A stretch of DNA of 15,173 nt, taken from Porphyromonadaceae bacterium UBA7042 (lineage in GTDB: Bacteria; Bacteroidota; Bacteroidia; Bacteroidales; Muribaculaceae). Made by a program: the position numbers and the translations under genes. This document shows, one piece after another, positions 6,801 to 14,060 of the stretch; positions within the stretch are counted from its first letter, which is position 1, and each line of letters starts with the position of its first letter. The DNA lies in contig DLAR01000036.1 in NCBI GenBank assembly GCA_002494015.1, positions 1 to 15,173 on the forward strand. Reading direction: 5' to 3'. The notes beneath the pieces were generated by a model. It was given only the letters and a program-made list of their open reading frames with translations. It was not told the origin of the DNA and made no database searches.

Positions 6801-8663
6801 ATGGCAGAAAAAAAAGAAAAATTGTTTGACCAATTTCCCCCGGTATCAACAGCCGAGTGGAAAGCCAAAGTGGAGGCAGACCTGAAAGGTGCTCCTTTTG
6901 ACAAGAAATTGGTCTGGCGAACCAATGAAGGATTCAATGTTCAGCCCATGTATCGCGCTGAAGACATCGAAAACCTCGCTACTACCAACTCTCTTCCCGG
7001 GGAATTTCCCTATGTGCGCGGTACCCGCACTGACAATGACTGGCTCACCCGTCAGGAAATCATCGCCGAGACTCCCGCCGAAGCAAATGCAAAGGCGCTC
7101 GACGTTCTGACCAAGGGTGTCACCTCGCTCGGATTCCGCGTTGAAGAACCCACGGCCGAAACCGTTGCCGCCCTTCTTAAAGGCATCGACCTCAAGGCTG
7201 TCGAGGTCAACTTCACAAGCTGTCCCCGCAAGGCACTCGAACTTGCCCGTGTACTTGTCGCCTACCTCAAAGAGAACGGCGCAGAAAAAGATTTCCACGG
7301 TTCTATCGATTTCAACCCGTTCAAACGCGCCCTCAAGCATGAGACAGAATTTCCGGGTGATATAACCGCCATGTCGTGCGAGCTTCTTGACATTGTGAAA
7401 AATGTTCCCGCATTGCGCGTGCTGTCGGTTGATTCCGACGTCCTCAGCAACGCCGGTGCCTACATATATCAGGAACTCGGCTATGCCCTCGCTTGGGGCA
7501 GCCAGTGGATGACCATGCTGACCGAAGCCGGCCGTTGCGCCGACGAAGTAGCTGCCCGTGTGAAATTCAACATGGGCGTTTCGTCCAACTTCTTCATGGA
7601 ACTTGCCAAGTTCCGCGCCGCACGCATGATGTGGGCTCAGATTGTAGAGCAATACAAACCTGAGAGCAAGGATAGCTGCAAAATGATGGCACATGCCGTC
7701 ACCTCGCGTTTCAACCAGACCCTTTATGACGCACACGTCAACCTGCTCCGCAGTCAGACCGAGGCTATGTCGGCCGCTCTTGCCGGTGTCGACTCCATCA
7801 CTGTAACCCCCTTTGACGTGCCCTACAAGACTCCCGACGAATTCTCGGAACGCATTGCCCGCAACCAGCAGTTCCTCCTTAAAGAGGAAAGCCACCTTGA
7901 CAAGGTCATCGACCCCGCAGGCGGTTCCTATTATGTCGAGACCCTGACAGTCGCCATCGCCAAGGAGGCTTGGAAACTGTTCCTCGAAGTGGAGGATAAG
8001 GGCGGATTCCTCGCGTGTGTCAACGACGGGTCGGTTCAGGCCGTCATCCGCGAGACCGCCGCAAAACGCCACACCGACGTTGCCCGCCGCAAGGAAATAC
8101 TGCTCGGCACCAACCAGTATCCCAACATCAACGAAATGGCCGCTGACAAGATCGTGAATCTCGCGGGAGCCAACTCGTGTGGATGCGGACACAAGGATGA
8201 AGAAACCTGTGAGACATCAAAGGGACTTCCCACCAAGCGTGCCGCCAGCGACTTCGAGGCACTGCGTCTCGCCACCGAGGCAGCATCGAACCGCCCCAAG
8301 GTGTTCATGCTCACCATCGGCAACCTCGCTATGCGTCTGGCCCGCGCTCAGTTCTCAAGCAACTTCTTCGGATGTGCCGGATATGAGATTATCGACAACC
8401 TCGGCTTCAATACTGTTGAAGAAGGTGTGGATGCCGCGCTTGCCAAAGGTGCCGACATCGTGGTTCTCTGCTCAAGCGATGACGAGTATGCCGAACTTGC
8501 CCCCGCTGCGTTCAAGTATCTCGACGGCCGCGCCGAGTTTGTTGTCGCAGGTGCTCCGGCTTGCACGGACGACCTCAAGGCTGTCGGAATCAACGACTTC
8601 GTCCATGTGCGTTGCAACGTGCTTGAAACACTTCAGGCATTCAATGCCAAACTGCTCAAATAA
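6801..8663 (+). CDS. mutA: methylmalonyl-CoA mutase small (beta) subunit
   Basis: This 620-residue protein is the non-catalytic partner of MutB in the heterodimeric mutase. It is the usual length. The N-terminal part (WKAKVEADLKG, VQPMYRAEDI) wraps around the partner. The middle is a degenerate TIM barrel recognisable by MGVSSNFFMELAKFRAARMMWAQIVEQ and DPAGGSYYVE. The last about 125 residues (from about 495, KVFMLTIGN) are a cobalamin-binding-like fold that lacks the DxHxxG signature seen in MutB, as expected for a subunit that does not bind B12. Joining the two is a Cys-rich linker (C460, C462, H464, C470), unusual for this position as far as I recall. MutB follows after 29 bases, so the pair is an operon. 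Confidence 0.95.
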   Translation: MAEKKEKLFDQFPPVSTAEWKAKVEADLKGAPFDKKLVWRTNEGFNVQPMYRAEDIENLATTNSLPGEFPYVRGTRTDNDWLTRQEIIAETPAEANAKALDVLTKGVTSLGFRVEEPTAETVAALLKGIDLKAVEVNFTSCPRKALELARVLVAYLKENGAEKDFHGSIDFNPFKRALKHETEFPGDITAMSCELLDIVKNVPALRVLSVDSDVLSNAGAYIYQELGYALAWGSQWMTMLTEAGRCADEVAARVKFNMGVSSNFFMELAKFRAARMMWAQIVEQYKPESKDSCKMMAHAVTSRFNQTLYDAHVNLLRSQTEAMSAALAGVDSITVTPFDVPYKTPDEFSERIARNQQFLLKEESHLDKVIDPAGGSYYVETLTVAIAKEAWKLFLEVEDKGGFLACVNDGSVQAVIRETAAKRHTDVARRKEILLGTNQYPNINEMAADKIVNLAGANSCGCGHKDEETCETSKGLPTKRAASDFEALRLATEAASNRPKVFMLTIGNLAMRLARAQFSSNFFGCAGYEIIDNLGFNTVEEGVDAALAKGADIVVLCSSDDEYAELAPAAFKYLDGRAEFVVAGAPACTDDLKAVGINDFVHVRCNVLETLQAFNAKLLK

Positions 8664-8692
8664 CCACAACCATTCATCCCAAATATAAAGAA

Positions 8693-10825
8693 ATGAAACC
8701 CGATTTTAAAAATATCGACATTGTAAAGGACGCTTTCGGAGAGTTCCATCTTCCCGAAGCGCAGGGGGAAGAATGGACTACCCCCGAACTTATCCCGGTT
8801 AAACCGATATATACCAAAGCTGACCTTGAAGGTCTCGAACACTTGAACTACGTTTCAGGTATCCCCCCGTTCCTCCGCGGCCCGTACAGCGCGATGTACC
8901 CCCTGCGTCCTTGGACCATCCGCCAGTATGCCGGATTCTCCACAGCCGCCGAGTCAAACGCTTTCTACCGCCGAAACCTCGCGTCGGGTCAGAAAGGTCT
9001 GTCAGTGGCATTTGACCTCGCCACACACCGTGGCTACGATGCCGACCACGAACGCGTAGTAGGCGACGTGGGCAAGGCAGGTGTGTCAATATGCTCGCTC
9101 GAAGACATGAAAGTCCTCTTTGAGGGTATTCCGTTGAACAAGATGTCGGTGTCGATGACCATGAACGGCGCTGTGCTCCCCGTACTCGCGTTCTACATCA
9201 ATGCCGGCCTCGAACAGGGTGCCAAACTCGAAGAAATGGCCGGTACAATCCAGAACGACATCCTCAAGGAATTCATGGTGCGCAACACCTATATCTACCC
9301 GCCGGAGTTCTCGATGCGCATTATCGCCGACATCTTTGAGTACACTTCGCAGAACATGCCCAAGTTCAACTCAATTTCGATTTCGGGATACCACATGCAG
9401 GAAGCAGGTGCGACCTGCGACATCGAGCTGGCCTACACTCTGGCCGATGGTCTCGAATATCTGCGTGCAGGTATCAACGCGGGCATCGATATTGACGCTT
9501 TCGCCCCGCGTCTGTCGTTCTTCTGGGCAATCGGCATGAACTACTTCATGGAGGTGGCCAAGATGCGCGCGGCACGTCTTCTCTGGGCCAAGATTGTCAA
9601 GCAGTTCAACCCCAAGAACCCCAAATCACTCGCACTGCGCACCCACTCTCAGACTTCGGGATGGTCGCTCACCGAGCAGGACCCCTTCAACAACGTTGGC
9701 CGCACCTGCATCGAGGCTATGGGCGCAGCTCTGGGCCACACCCAGTCGCTGCACACCAACGCACTCGACGAGGCTATCGCCCTCCCCACCGACTTCTCGG
9801 CCCGCATCGCCCGCAACACCCAGATTTATATTCAGGAGGAAACAATGGTCACCAAGCAGGTTGACCCGTGGGGCGGTTCCTACTATGTCGAGGCTCTCAC
9901 CAACGAGATTGCCCACCGCGCATGGGAACACATTCAGGAAATCGAGAAACTCGGCGGCATGGCCAAGGCTATCGAGAGCGGCCTGCCCAAGCTGCGCATC
10001 GAGGAGGCCAGTGCCCGCACTCAGGCCCGCATCGACTCAGGCCGTCAGACCATCGTCGGCATCAACAAGTACCGCCTCGACCACGAGGACCCCATCGACA
10101 TTCTTGAAATTGACAACACCGAAGTGCGCAACGACCAAGTAGCGCGCCTCGTCGACCTCAAGGCCCATCGCGACGAGAAAGCCGTCAAGGAAGCTCTTGA
10201 AGCAATTACAGAATGCGTGCGCACCAAGAAAGGCAACCTTCTTGACCTCGCGGTCAAAGCTGCCGGCGTCCGCGCCACCCTTGGAGAGATTTCCGATGCC
10301 TGCGAAGAAGTCGTAGGCCGTTACAAAGCAGTAATCAGAACTATTTCAGGCGTGTATTCATCAGAAACCAAGCAGGATCCTGACTTTGTCAAGGCCCAGC
10401 AAATGTGTGAGGAATTTGCCCGTCGCGAAGGCCGCCAGCCCCGCATTATGATTGCGAAAATGGGTCAAGACGGCCATGACCGAGGCGCAAAAGTTGTCGC
10501 AACCGGCTATGCCGACTGCGGATTTGACGTGGACATGGGACCGCTGTTCCAGACTCCCGCCGAAGCCGCCCGTCAGGCCGTGGAAAACGACGTTCACATC
10601 CTCGGCGTGTCATCGCTTGCCGCCGGTCACAAAACCCTTGTTCCGCAAGTCATCGAGGAACTCAAGAAACTCGGACGCGAGGACATCATGGTGACTGCAG
10701 GAGGCGTTATTCCCGCACAGGACTATGACTTCCTCTACAAAGCCGGCGTTGCCGCCATCTTCGGCCCCGGTACCCGCATCCCGGTTTCGGCTATCAAGAT
10801 GCTTGAAATCCTTATGGGTGAATAA
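8693..10825 (+). CDS. mutB: methylmalonyl-CoA mutase large (alpha, catalytic) subunit
   Basis: MutB is the adenosylcobalamin-dependent subunit that interconverts (R)-methylmalonyl-CoA and succinyl-CoA in the succinate-propionate pathway. Its 710 residues are typical. The substrate barrel contains RPWTIRQYAGF (Y79), MTMNGAVLPVLAFYI and ISGYHMQEAGAT (H234), equivalent to catalytic Tyr89 and His244 of the Propionibacterium enzyme with a constant offset of ten. The C-terminal Rossmann-like domain carries the cobalt-ligand motif DGHDRG (H595), then GVSSLAAGH and a late GGVIP turn with GPGT. The reactivating G-protein MeaB and methylmalonyl-CoA epimerase, often adjacent elsewhere, are not in this window. 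A strong terminator starts 27 bases after the stop. Confidence 0.98.
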   Translation: MKPDFKNIDIVKDAFGEFHLPEAQGEEWTTPELIPVKPIYTKADLEGLEHLNYVSGIPPFLRGPYSAMYPLRPWTIRQYAGFSTAAESNAFYRRNLASGQKGLSVAFDLATHRGYDADHERVVGDVGKAGVSICSLEDMKVLFEGIPLNKMSVSMTMNGAVLPVLAFYINAGLEQGAKLEEMAGTIQNDILKEFMVRNTYIYPPEFSMRIIADIFEYTSQNMPKFNSISISGYHMQEAGATCDIELAYTLADGLEYLRAGINAGIDIDAFAPRLSFFWAIGMNYFMEVAKMRAARLLWAKIVKQFNPKNPKSLALRTHSQTSGWSLTEQDPFNNVGRTCIEAMGAALGHTQSLHTNALDEAIALPTDFSARIARNTQIYIQEETMVTKQVDPWGGSYYVEALTNEIAHRAWEHIQEIEKLGGMAKAIESGLPKLRIEEASARTQARIDSGRQTIVGINKYRLDHEDPIDILEIDNTEVRNDQVARLVDLKAHRDEKAVKEALEAITECVRTKKGNLLDLAVKAAGVRATLGEISDACEEVVGRYKAVIRTISGVYSSETKQDPDFVKAQQMCEEFARREGRQPRIMIAKMGQDGHDRGAKVVATGYADCGFDVDMGPLFQTPAEAARQAVENDVHILGVSSLAAGHKTLVPQVIEELKKLGREDIMVTAGGVIPAQDYDFLYKAGVAAIFGPGTRIPVSAIKMLEILMGE

Positions 10826-10851
10826 AATCACGCATTTTAATACTACTATCC

Positions 10852-10889
10852 AAAAGAATGCTGCGCCGATACCGGCGTAGCATTCTTTT
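10852..10889 (+). terminator. Rho-independent terminator of mutAB
   Basis: AAAAGAATGCT at 10852-10862 pairs with AGCATTCTTTT at 10879-10889, continued inward by one G-T wobble and the GC-rich arm CGCCG/CGGCG with a four-base loop (10869-10872). A T run (10886-10891) follows on the plus strand. Confidence 0.9.
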
Positions 10890-10946
10890 TTATGTAATTA
10901 TTTTAACCGCCAATCGTCTAATAGATGTAACCAATAATCATCAATC

Positions 10947-11132
10947 ATGACAATCGTTATTGCATTTCTTTTCATTCTCGGAATTGCCGGAATCATCAAT
11001 TTCGTAATTGAGCATTACAAGAAAAGCCTGCGTTGGTGGGATTACTGTACCCTTGTGATCAGCATATTGTTAGTCGCGCAAAGTCTCTGTGCGGTTCTGT
11101 GTCCCGAAATTCTAACTGTGATTTATGAATGA
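10947..11132 (+). CDS. small hydrophobic membrane protein, function unknown
   Basis: The 61-residue product has two predicted membrane helices: about residues 2-22 (TIVIAFLFILGIAGIINFVI) and about 34-53 (YCTLVISILLVAQSLCAVLC). They are joined by a short basic loop (EHYKKSLRWWD), which would favour a hairpin with both ends outside. I do not recognise the family. A real gene is supported by the bounded position between two terminators, an ATG in an otherwise AT-rich gap, and coherent helix-loop-helix composition. I see no TAnnTTTG promoter between 10890 and 10946, so its expression is unclear. It may depend on read-through from mutB, or it could be spurious. Confidence 0.5.
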   Translation: MTIVIAFLFILGIAGIINFVIEHYKKSLRWWDYCTLVISILLVAQSLCAVLCPEILTVIYE

Positions 11133-11158
11133 CAACCTTTTCGTCTCAGATGGACAAA

Positions 11159-11193
11159 AAAAGAGCGGACATCATGGCGATGTCCGCTCTTTT
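11159..11193. terminator. bidirectional terminator between the small membrane gene and the biotin carboxyltransferase gene
   Basis: AAGAGCGGACAT (11161-11172) pairs perfectly with ATGTCCGCTCTT (11180-11191) around a seven-base loop. Two flanking A-T pairs extend the stem to 14 bp. A runs on the left and T runs on the right give a U tail in both directions, fitting the convergent genes. Confidence 0.9.
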
Positions 11194-11213
11194 ATAAGTA
11201 TAAATAAGTGTTT

Positions 11214-13103
11214 TTAATCCTGAAATTCGATGAGGGGAGCGTCAGTGCCGACAACGTCATCAACGTTGACAAAGACGCGCTTGACGACGGCATCATTTTC
11301 AGCCGTAACGTCATTTTCCATCTTCATAGCCTCATATACAAGAAGATTGTCGCCCTTCTTGACAGCCTGCCCCGGCTTGACAGAAACCGAGATGATGCGG
11401 CCACCCATCGGAGCTGAAAGCACTTCGCCGGTGATAGGCTCAACAGGAGCGGCAGGAGCGGCTGCCTTGGTTTCTTCAGCTTTGGGAGCGGCAGCCTGAG
11501 CTGCGTCAAATTCCTCTTTGCGGCGACGACGGAGGAATCCGTTGGCCACGCTGGGGAGAAGTTCGAGAAGGAGCATTTCCTCATTGTTGGAAGCGAGTTT
11601 TACACCGCCCATGTCGTCGAGAACGGGGTTCTCGGGTTTCTTATAGGAAGAAACATCATAGGGTTTCTCGACAGGACTTCCGGTAATTTTTTCGCGGAAA
11701 GCAGGTTCGATGGCAACAGGAGTGTGGCCATATTCGCCTTTGATGAGCGAGATGAACTGGTTGGAGGCGTTGGAATAGTCGGGATTGCCCTTTTTGCGAT
11801 CCATTGCAAGCGATACAGCCTGACTTCCCACAATCTGGCTTGTCGGGGTCACAAGGGGTACCAGTCCGGCATCACGACGCACCTTGGGGATGAGTTTCAT
11901 CGCGTCTTCAAGCAGGTCTTCACTCTTGAGGGTCTTGAGCTGTGCGACCATGTTGGAGTACATTCCGCCGGGGACTTCGGCATCCTTGACGAGAAGGTTG
12001 GGTTTGGGGAAATGGAAATAAGCTTCGATTTTGTGGCAGGCGTCAAGAAGTGCATCTTCGTCACCGGCCTTGGCAAACGAGATGGCCGAATCAAAGAGCG
12101 CGCTGATTTCGGCAGGGAGCTCGTCCTTGAGGGGGTCAAAATCGATAGGCATCTTGTCCTTGTTAAGGTCAAAATCTGCGAGACCCTTACGGGCATTAAG
12201 AAGCTCCTTGCGGATTTTGCCGACAATTTCCATATCGCATTCCACCTCTACGCCGAGACGCTGGCAGAAGATGTAGACAAGCTCGATAGCCGGGGCCGCG
12301 GAACCGCCGCCAAACCACCATATATTGGTATCAAGGATGTCCACCCCGTTGAGAATTGCCATGAGAGCCGATGCAAGACCATAGCCGGGAGTACAGTGGG
12401 TGTGGAAGTCTACGGGAACTTTCAGTTCTCGTTTAAGGGCCGAAATGATTGATGCCGCGCGGAGGGGATTGACAAGCCCGGCCATATCTTTCAGAGTGAT
12501 AATTTTGGCACCGAGACGTTCCATCTCCTTAGCCTTTTCAACGAAATAGGCATCTGTGAAAATCTTCTCGGGTTCAGCAGGCTTGGATCCAAACATCGAT
12601 TTAAGTTTCCCCATAAAGCCTGAGGGCTCGGCAGGAGCTTCGGGTTTTGGATCGACGGTATAACATACCGCACCGTCGGCAATACCACCAAGTTCATTTA
12701 TAAGACGTATAGACTCCTTTACATTGTCAATATCGTTGAGAGCGTCGAAAATACGCATCACATTCAATCCGTTCTTGATTGCTTCCTCATAGAATCCTTT
12801 CAGCACTGAATCGGGATAGGGAACATAGCCGAAAAGGTTGCGACCACGGGAAAGAGCCGAAAGGAGCGACTTGCCCTTCATAGCCTCGGAAATGGTGCGC
12901 AAGCGGTTCCACGGCGACTCGTCAAGGTAACGCATCACCGAGTCAGGCACAGCACCGCCCCACACTTCCATGATGTAAAAACCGGCATGTTCATACAGGG
13001 GAAGCATCTTGTCAATAGTTGCTTGATCAAGACGGGTAGCAAACAATGACTGCTGACCGTCACGGAGAGTCAAATCGCGAATCTTTAGCTTGGAATTTAC
13101 CAT
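11214..13103 (-). CDS. biotin-dependent carboxyltransferase with carrier domain (oxaloacetate decarboxylase alpha / pyruvate carboxylase subunit B type)
   Basis: This 629-residue fusion combines a metal-dependent carboxyltransferase barrel with a biotin carrier. The N-terminus KIRDLTLRDGQQSL carries metal ligand D15; K205 in LKDMAGL is the candidate carbamylated lysine, and H234/H236 in FHTHCTPG complete the site. An Ala/Pro-rich swinging linker precedes the carrier domain, whose YEAMKMEN puts the biotinyl lysine at K594, 35 residues from the end as usual. A roughly 30-residue insert (about 153-183) sits between CYTVDP and the next helix. Candidate reactions are carboxyl transfer to or from pyruvate/oxaloacetate (OadA, PycB, or transcarboxylase 5S fused to 1.3S). 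No biotin carboxylase, and no beta or gamma membrane subunit, is present here. I start at ATG 13103 by family alignment. An upstream ATG at 13166 remains possible, but 13199 falls in the promoter. Confidence 0.9.
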   Translation of the reverse strand: MVNSKLKIRDLTLRDGQQSLFATRLDQATIDKMLPLYEHAGFYIMEVWGGAVPDSVMRYLDESPWNRLRTISEAMKGKSLLSALSRGRNLFGYVPYPDSVLKGFYEEAIKNGLNVMRIFDALNDIDNVKESIRLINELGGIADGAVCYTVDPKPEAPAEPSGFMGKLKSMFGSKPAEPEKIFTDAYFVEKAKEMERLGAKIITLKDMAGLVNPLRAASIISALKRELKVPVDFHTHCTPGYGLASALMAILNGVDILDTNIWWFGGGSAAPAIELVYIFCQRLGVEVECDMEIVGKIRKELLNARKGLADFDLNKDKMPIDFDPLKDELPAEISALFDSAISFAKAGDEDALLDACHKIEAYFHFPKPNLLVKDAEVPGGMYSNMVAQLKTLKSEDLLEDAMKLIPKVRRDAGLVPLVTPTSQIVGSQAVSLAMDRKKGNPDYSNASNQFISLIKGEYGHTPVAIEPAFREKITGSPVEKPYDVSSYKKPENPVLDDMGGVKLASNNEEMLLLELLPSVANGFLRRRRKEEFDAAQAAAPKAEETKAAAPAAPVEPITGEVLSAPMGGRIISVSVKPGQAVKKGDNLLVYEAMKMENDVTAENDAVVKRVFVNVDDVVGTDAPLIEFQD

Positions 13104-13196
13104 AACTGCAAAAACTTTGATGATTAAACTGTGGGAAATCGGCATTAAGGAGCTTTTTCGCGCCATAAGCACAATATTTCCTATATTATATGGGTA

Positions 13197-13228
13197 CAAA
13201 GATAAATGATAATCTTATATTATGGAAA
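13197..13228 (-). promoter_or_regulatory. promoter of the biotin carboxyltransferase gene
   Basis: On the minus strand TATCTTTG (13204 down to 13197) is a full -7 match. TTTC (13228-13225) lies 20 bases upstream as an imperfect -33. Transcription would start near 13190, giving an approximately 87-base leader to ATG 13103. This excludes the longest reading of the protein, which would begin within the promoter. Confidence 0.6.
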
Positions 13229-13343
13229 TATTTCTCTAATTTTTTGCTAAAACAGCCAAAATAAGTGTCTTACAAATATGGAATGTGGTTTCTTTAACAT
13301 TTGCAACATTCTCCCAAGCGTCTTTTTAACATGAAATAACGGG

Positions 13344-13394
13344 TGGCATACGTTTCTTTATGCCAATCTATCTTGTTGATAATTAAACAAGATA
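13344..13394. repeat. two adjacent perfect stem-loops with equal 8-base loops
   Basis: Stem one is TGGCATA (13344-13350) with TATGCCA (13359-13365), loop 13351-13358. Three bases later stem two is TATCTTGTT (13369-13377) with AACAAGATA (13386-13394), loop 13378-13385. Neither is followed by a T run in either direction, so they do not look like ordinary terminators. They could be protein-binding operators or RNA structure. Confidence 0.55.
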
Positions 13395-13590
13395 AAAACA
13401 ATATCAATATCGTTAAATATTTTTAATACAAATTTCTTTCAGTTTTCATATTTGTTATAAATACATGAGAATCAAAGAGATGATTTCACCCAAGCAGAGT
13501 AACATACAAACGCGAACGCCTATTTGCATTCGCATCAACAGAAACCACACGGCGTTACATTTTCAATTTCACAATTTCTAACAACCCATA

Positions 13591-13621
13591 TTTGCATCTG
13601 CAACCCGAATGCCTAATTTTG
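13591..13621 (+). promoter_or_regulatory. orphan consensus promoter pointing into the non-coding region
   Basis: TTTG (13591-13594), exactly 19 bases, then TAATTTTG (13614-13621): a perfect match to the Bacteroidota -33/-7 consensus on the plus strand. No gene starts within the next 400 bases, so it would produce either a non-coding RNA or a roughly 430-base leader for the helix-turn-helix gene. Confidence 0.5.
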
Positions 13622-13713
13622 TTTTGCAAATATATACTGATCGAGAAATTTCAAACATATACTCGCTGTCGGGATTTAATTCACAAAACCAAACATCGCA
13701 AACGCACATCAAA

Positions 13714-13728
13714 TTGATTGCAAATCAA
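13714..13728. repeat. 15-base palindrome TTGATT-GCA-AATCAA
   Basis: Six-base perfect arms around a three-base centre, located about 90-100 bases beyond the expected start of the orphan promoter transcript. It could be an operator or a weak hairpin. The following sequence (ATTATATTTTATT) is only loosely terminator-like. Confidence 0.35.
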
Positions 13729-13982
13729 AATTATATTTTATTCACATTATACCCAATTAACTGAAAACCAATAATATTATAACAGAAATTTAAACCACCG
13801 ATTCAATACTGCCACACTCGACACCCCTTACTGCAACCACTCAGATAGATTAACAGCGCATATACAGCGTTAACAAATATTTAGCCTATTAAAGTTAAAT
13901 AGCCACATCAACATGGTGACATCCCGGTTGCAATTACAACCCATAACCACCATACCAAAAATAACATTTGCAACGCACCGTA

Positions 13983-13994
13983 TTACAAATGTAA
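13983..13994. promoter_or_regulatory. candidate operator TTACA-AA-TGTAA
   Basis: A perfect 12-base palindrome ends two bases before the -33 box of the helix-turn-helix gene. Further TTACA half-sites in the same orientation occur at 13934, 14019, 14037 and 14057, the last overlapping the ATG. The placement suggests a site for a dimeric regulator, possibly the adjacent gene product; that link is inference. Confidence 0.45.
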
Positions 13995-13996
13995 AT

Positions 13997-14027
13997 TTTG
14001 CAGTTTCAAATATTATGATTACATTTG
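13997..14027 (+). promoter_or_regulatory. promoter of the helix-turn-helix gene
   Basis: TTTG (13997-14000), a 19-base spacer and TACATTTG (14020-14027) give a perfect consensus promoter. The start codon lies 33 bases after the -7 box, for a leader of about 27 bases without Shine-Dalgarno sequence. A TTG start at 14025 would fall inside the -7 box and is therefore rejected. Confidence 0.75.
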
Positions 14028-14060
14028 CACATCGAATTACAATATCAAATTTGCAATTAC

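Larger units (their letters stand above)
13205..14060. other. 856-base non-coding regulatory region between divergent genes
   Basis: No credible reading frame lies here; the only open frames overlap the start of the next gene out of phase. Composition is AT-rich, and in 13501-13980 I count 121 C against 51 G on the plus strand. It contains two stem-loops, two well-formed plus-strand promoters, a cluster of TTTGCA hexamers and several palindromes, annotated separately. The genes on either side diverge, yet the spacer is far longer than their two promoters need. Confidence 0.75.

Noticed and set aside
6846..8192. 448-codon open frame antisense to mutA
   Set aside because: It lies entirely inside the clearly real mutA gene, has no promoter or family motif, and is the expected mirror of GC-rich codon usage.
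9594..10142. 182-codon open frame within mutB in another plus-strand frame
   Set aside because: The product is Thr/Ser/Arg/Pro-rich with no domain, as typical of a shifted reading of a real gene.
13104..13199. N-terminal extension of the carboxyltransferase starting at 13199
   Set aside because: The start codon would overlap the -7 box (13197-13204), and family proteins begin at the KIRDLTLRDG segment.
13300..14055. CRISPR array suggested by repeated TTTGCA words
   Set aside because: Copies are only six bases long with irregular spacing (26 to 344 bases), there are no unique equal-length spacers, and no cas genes.
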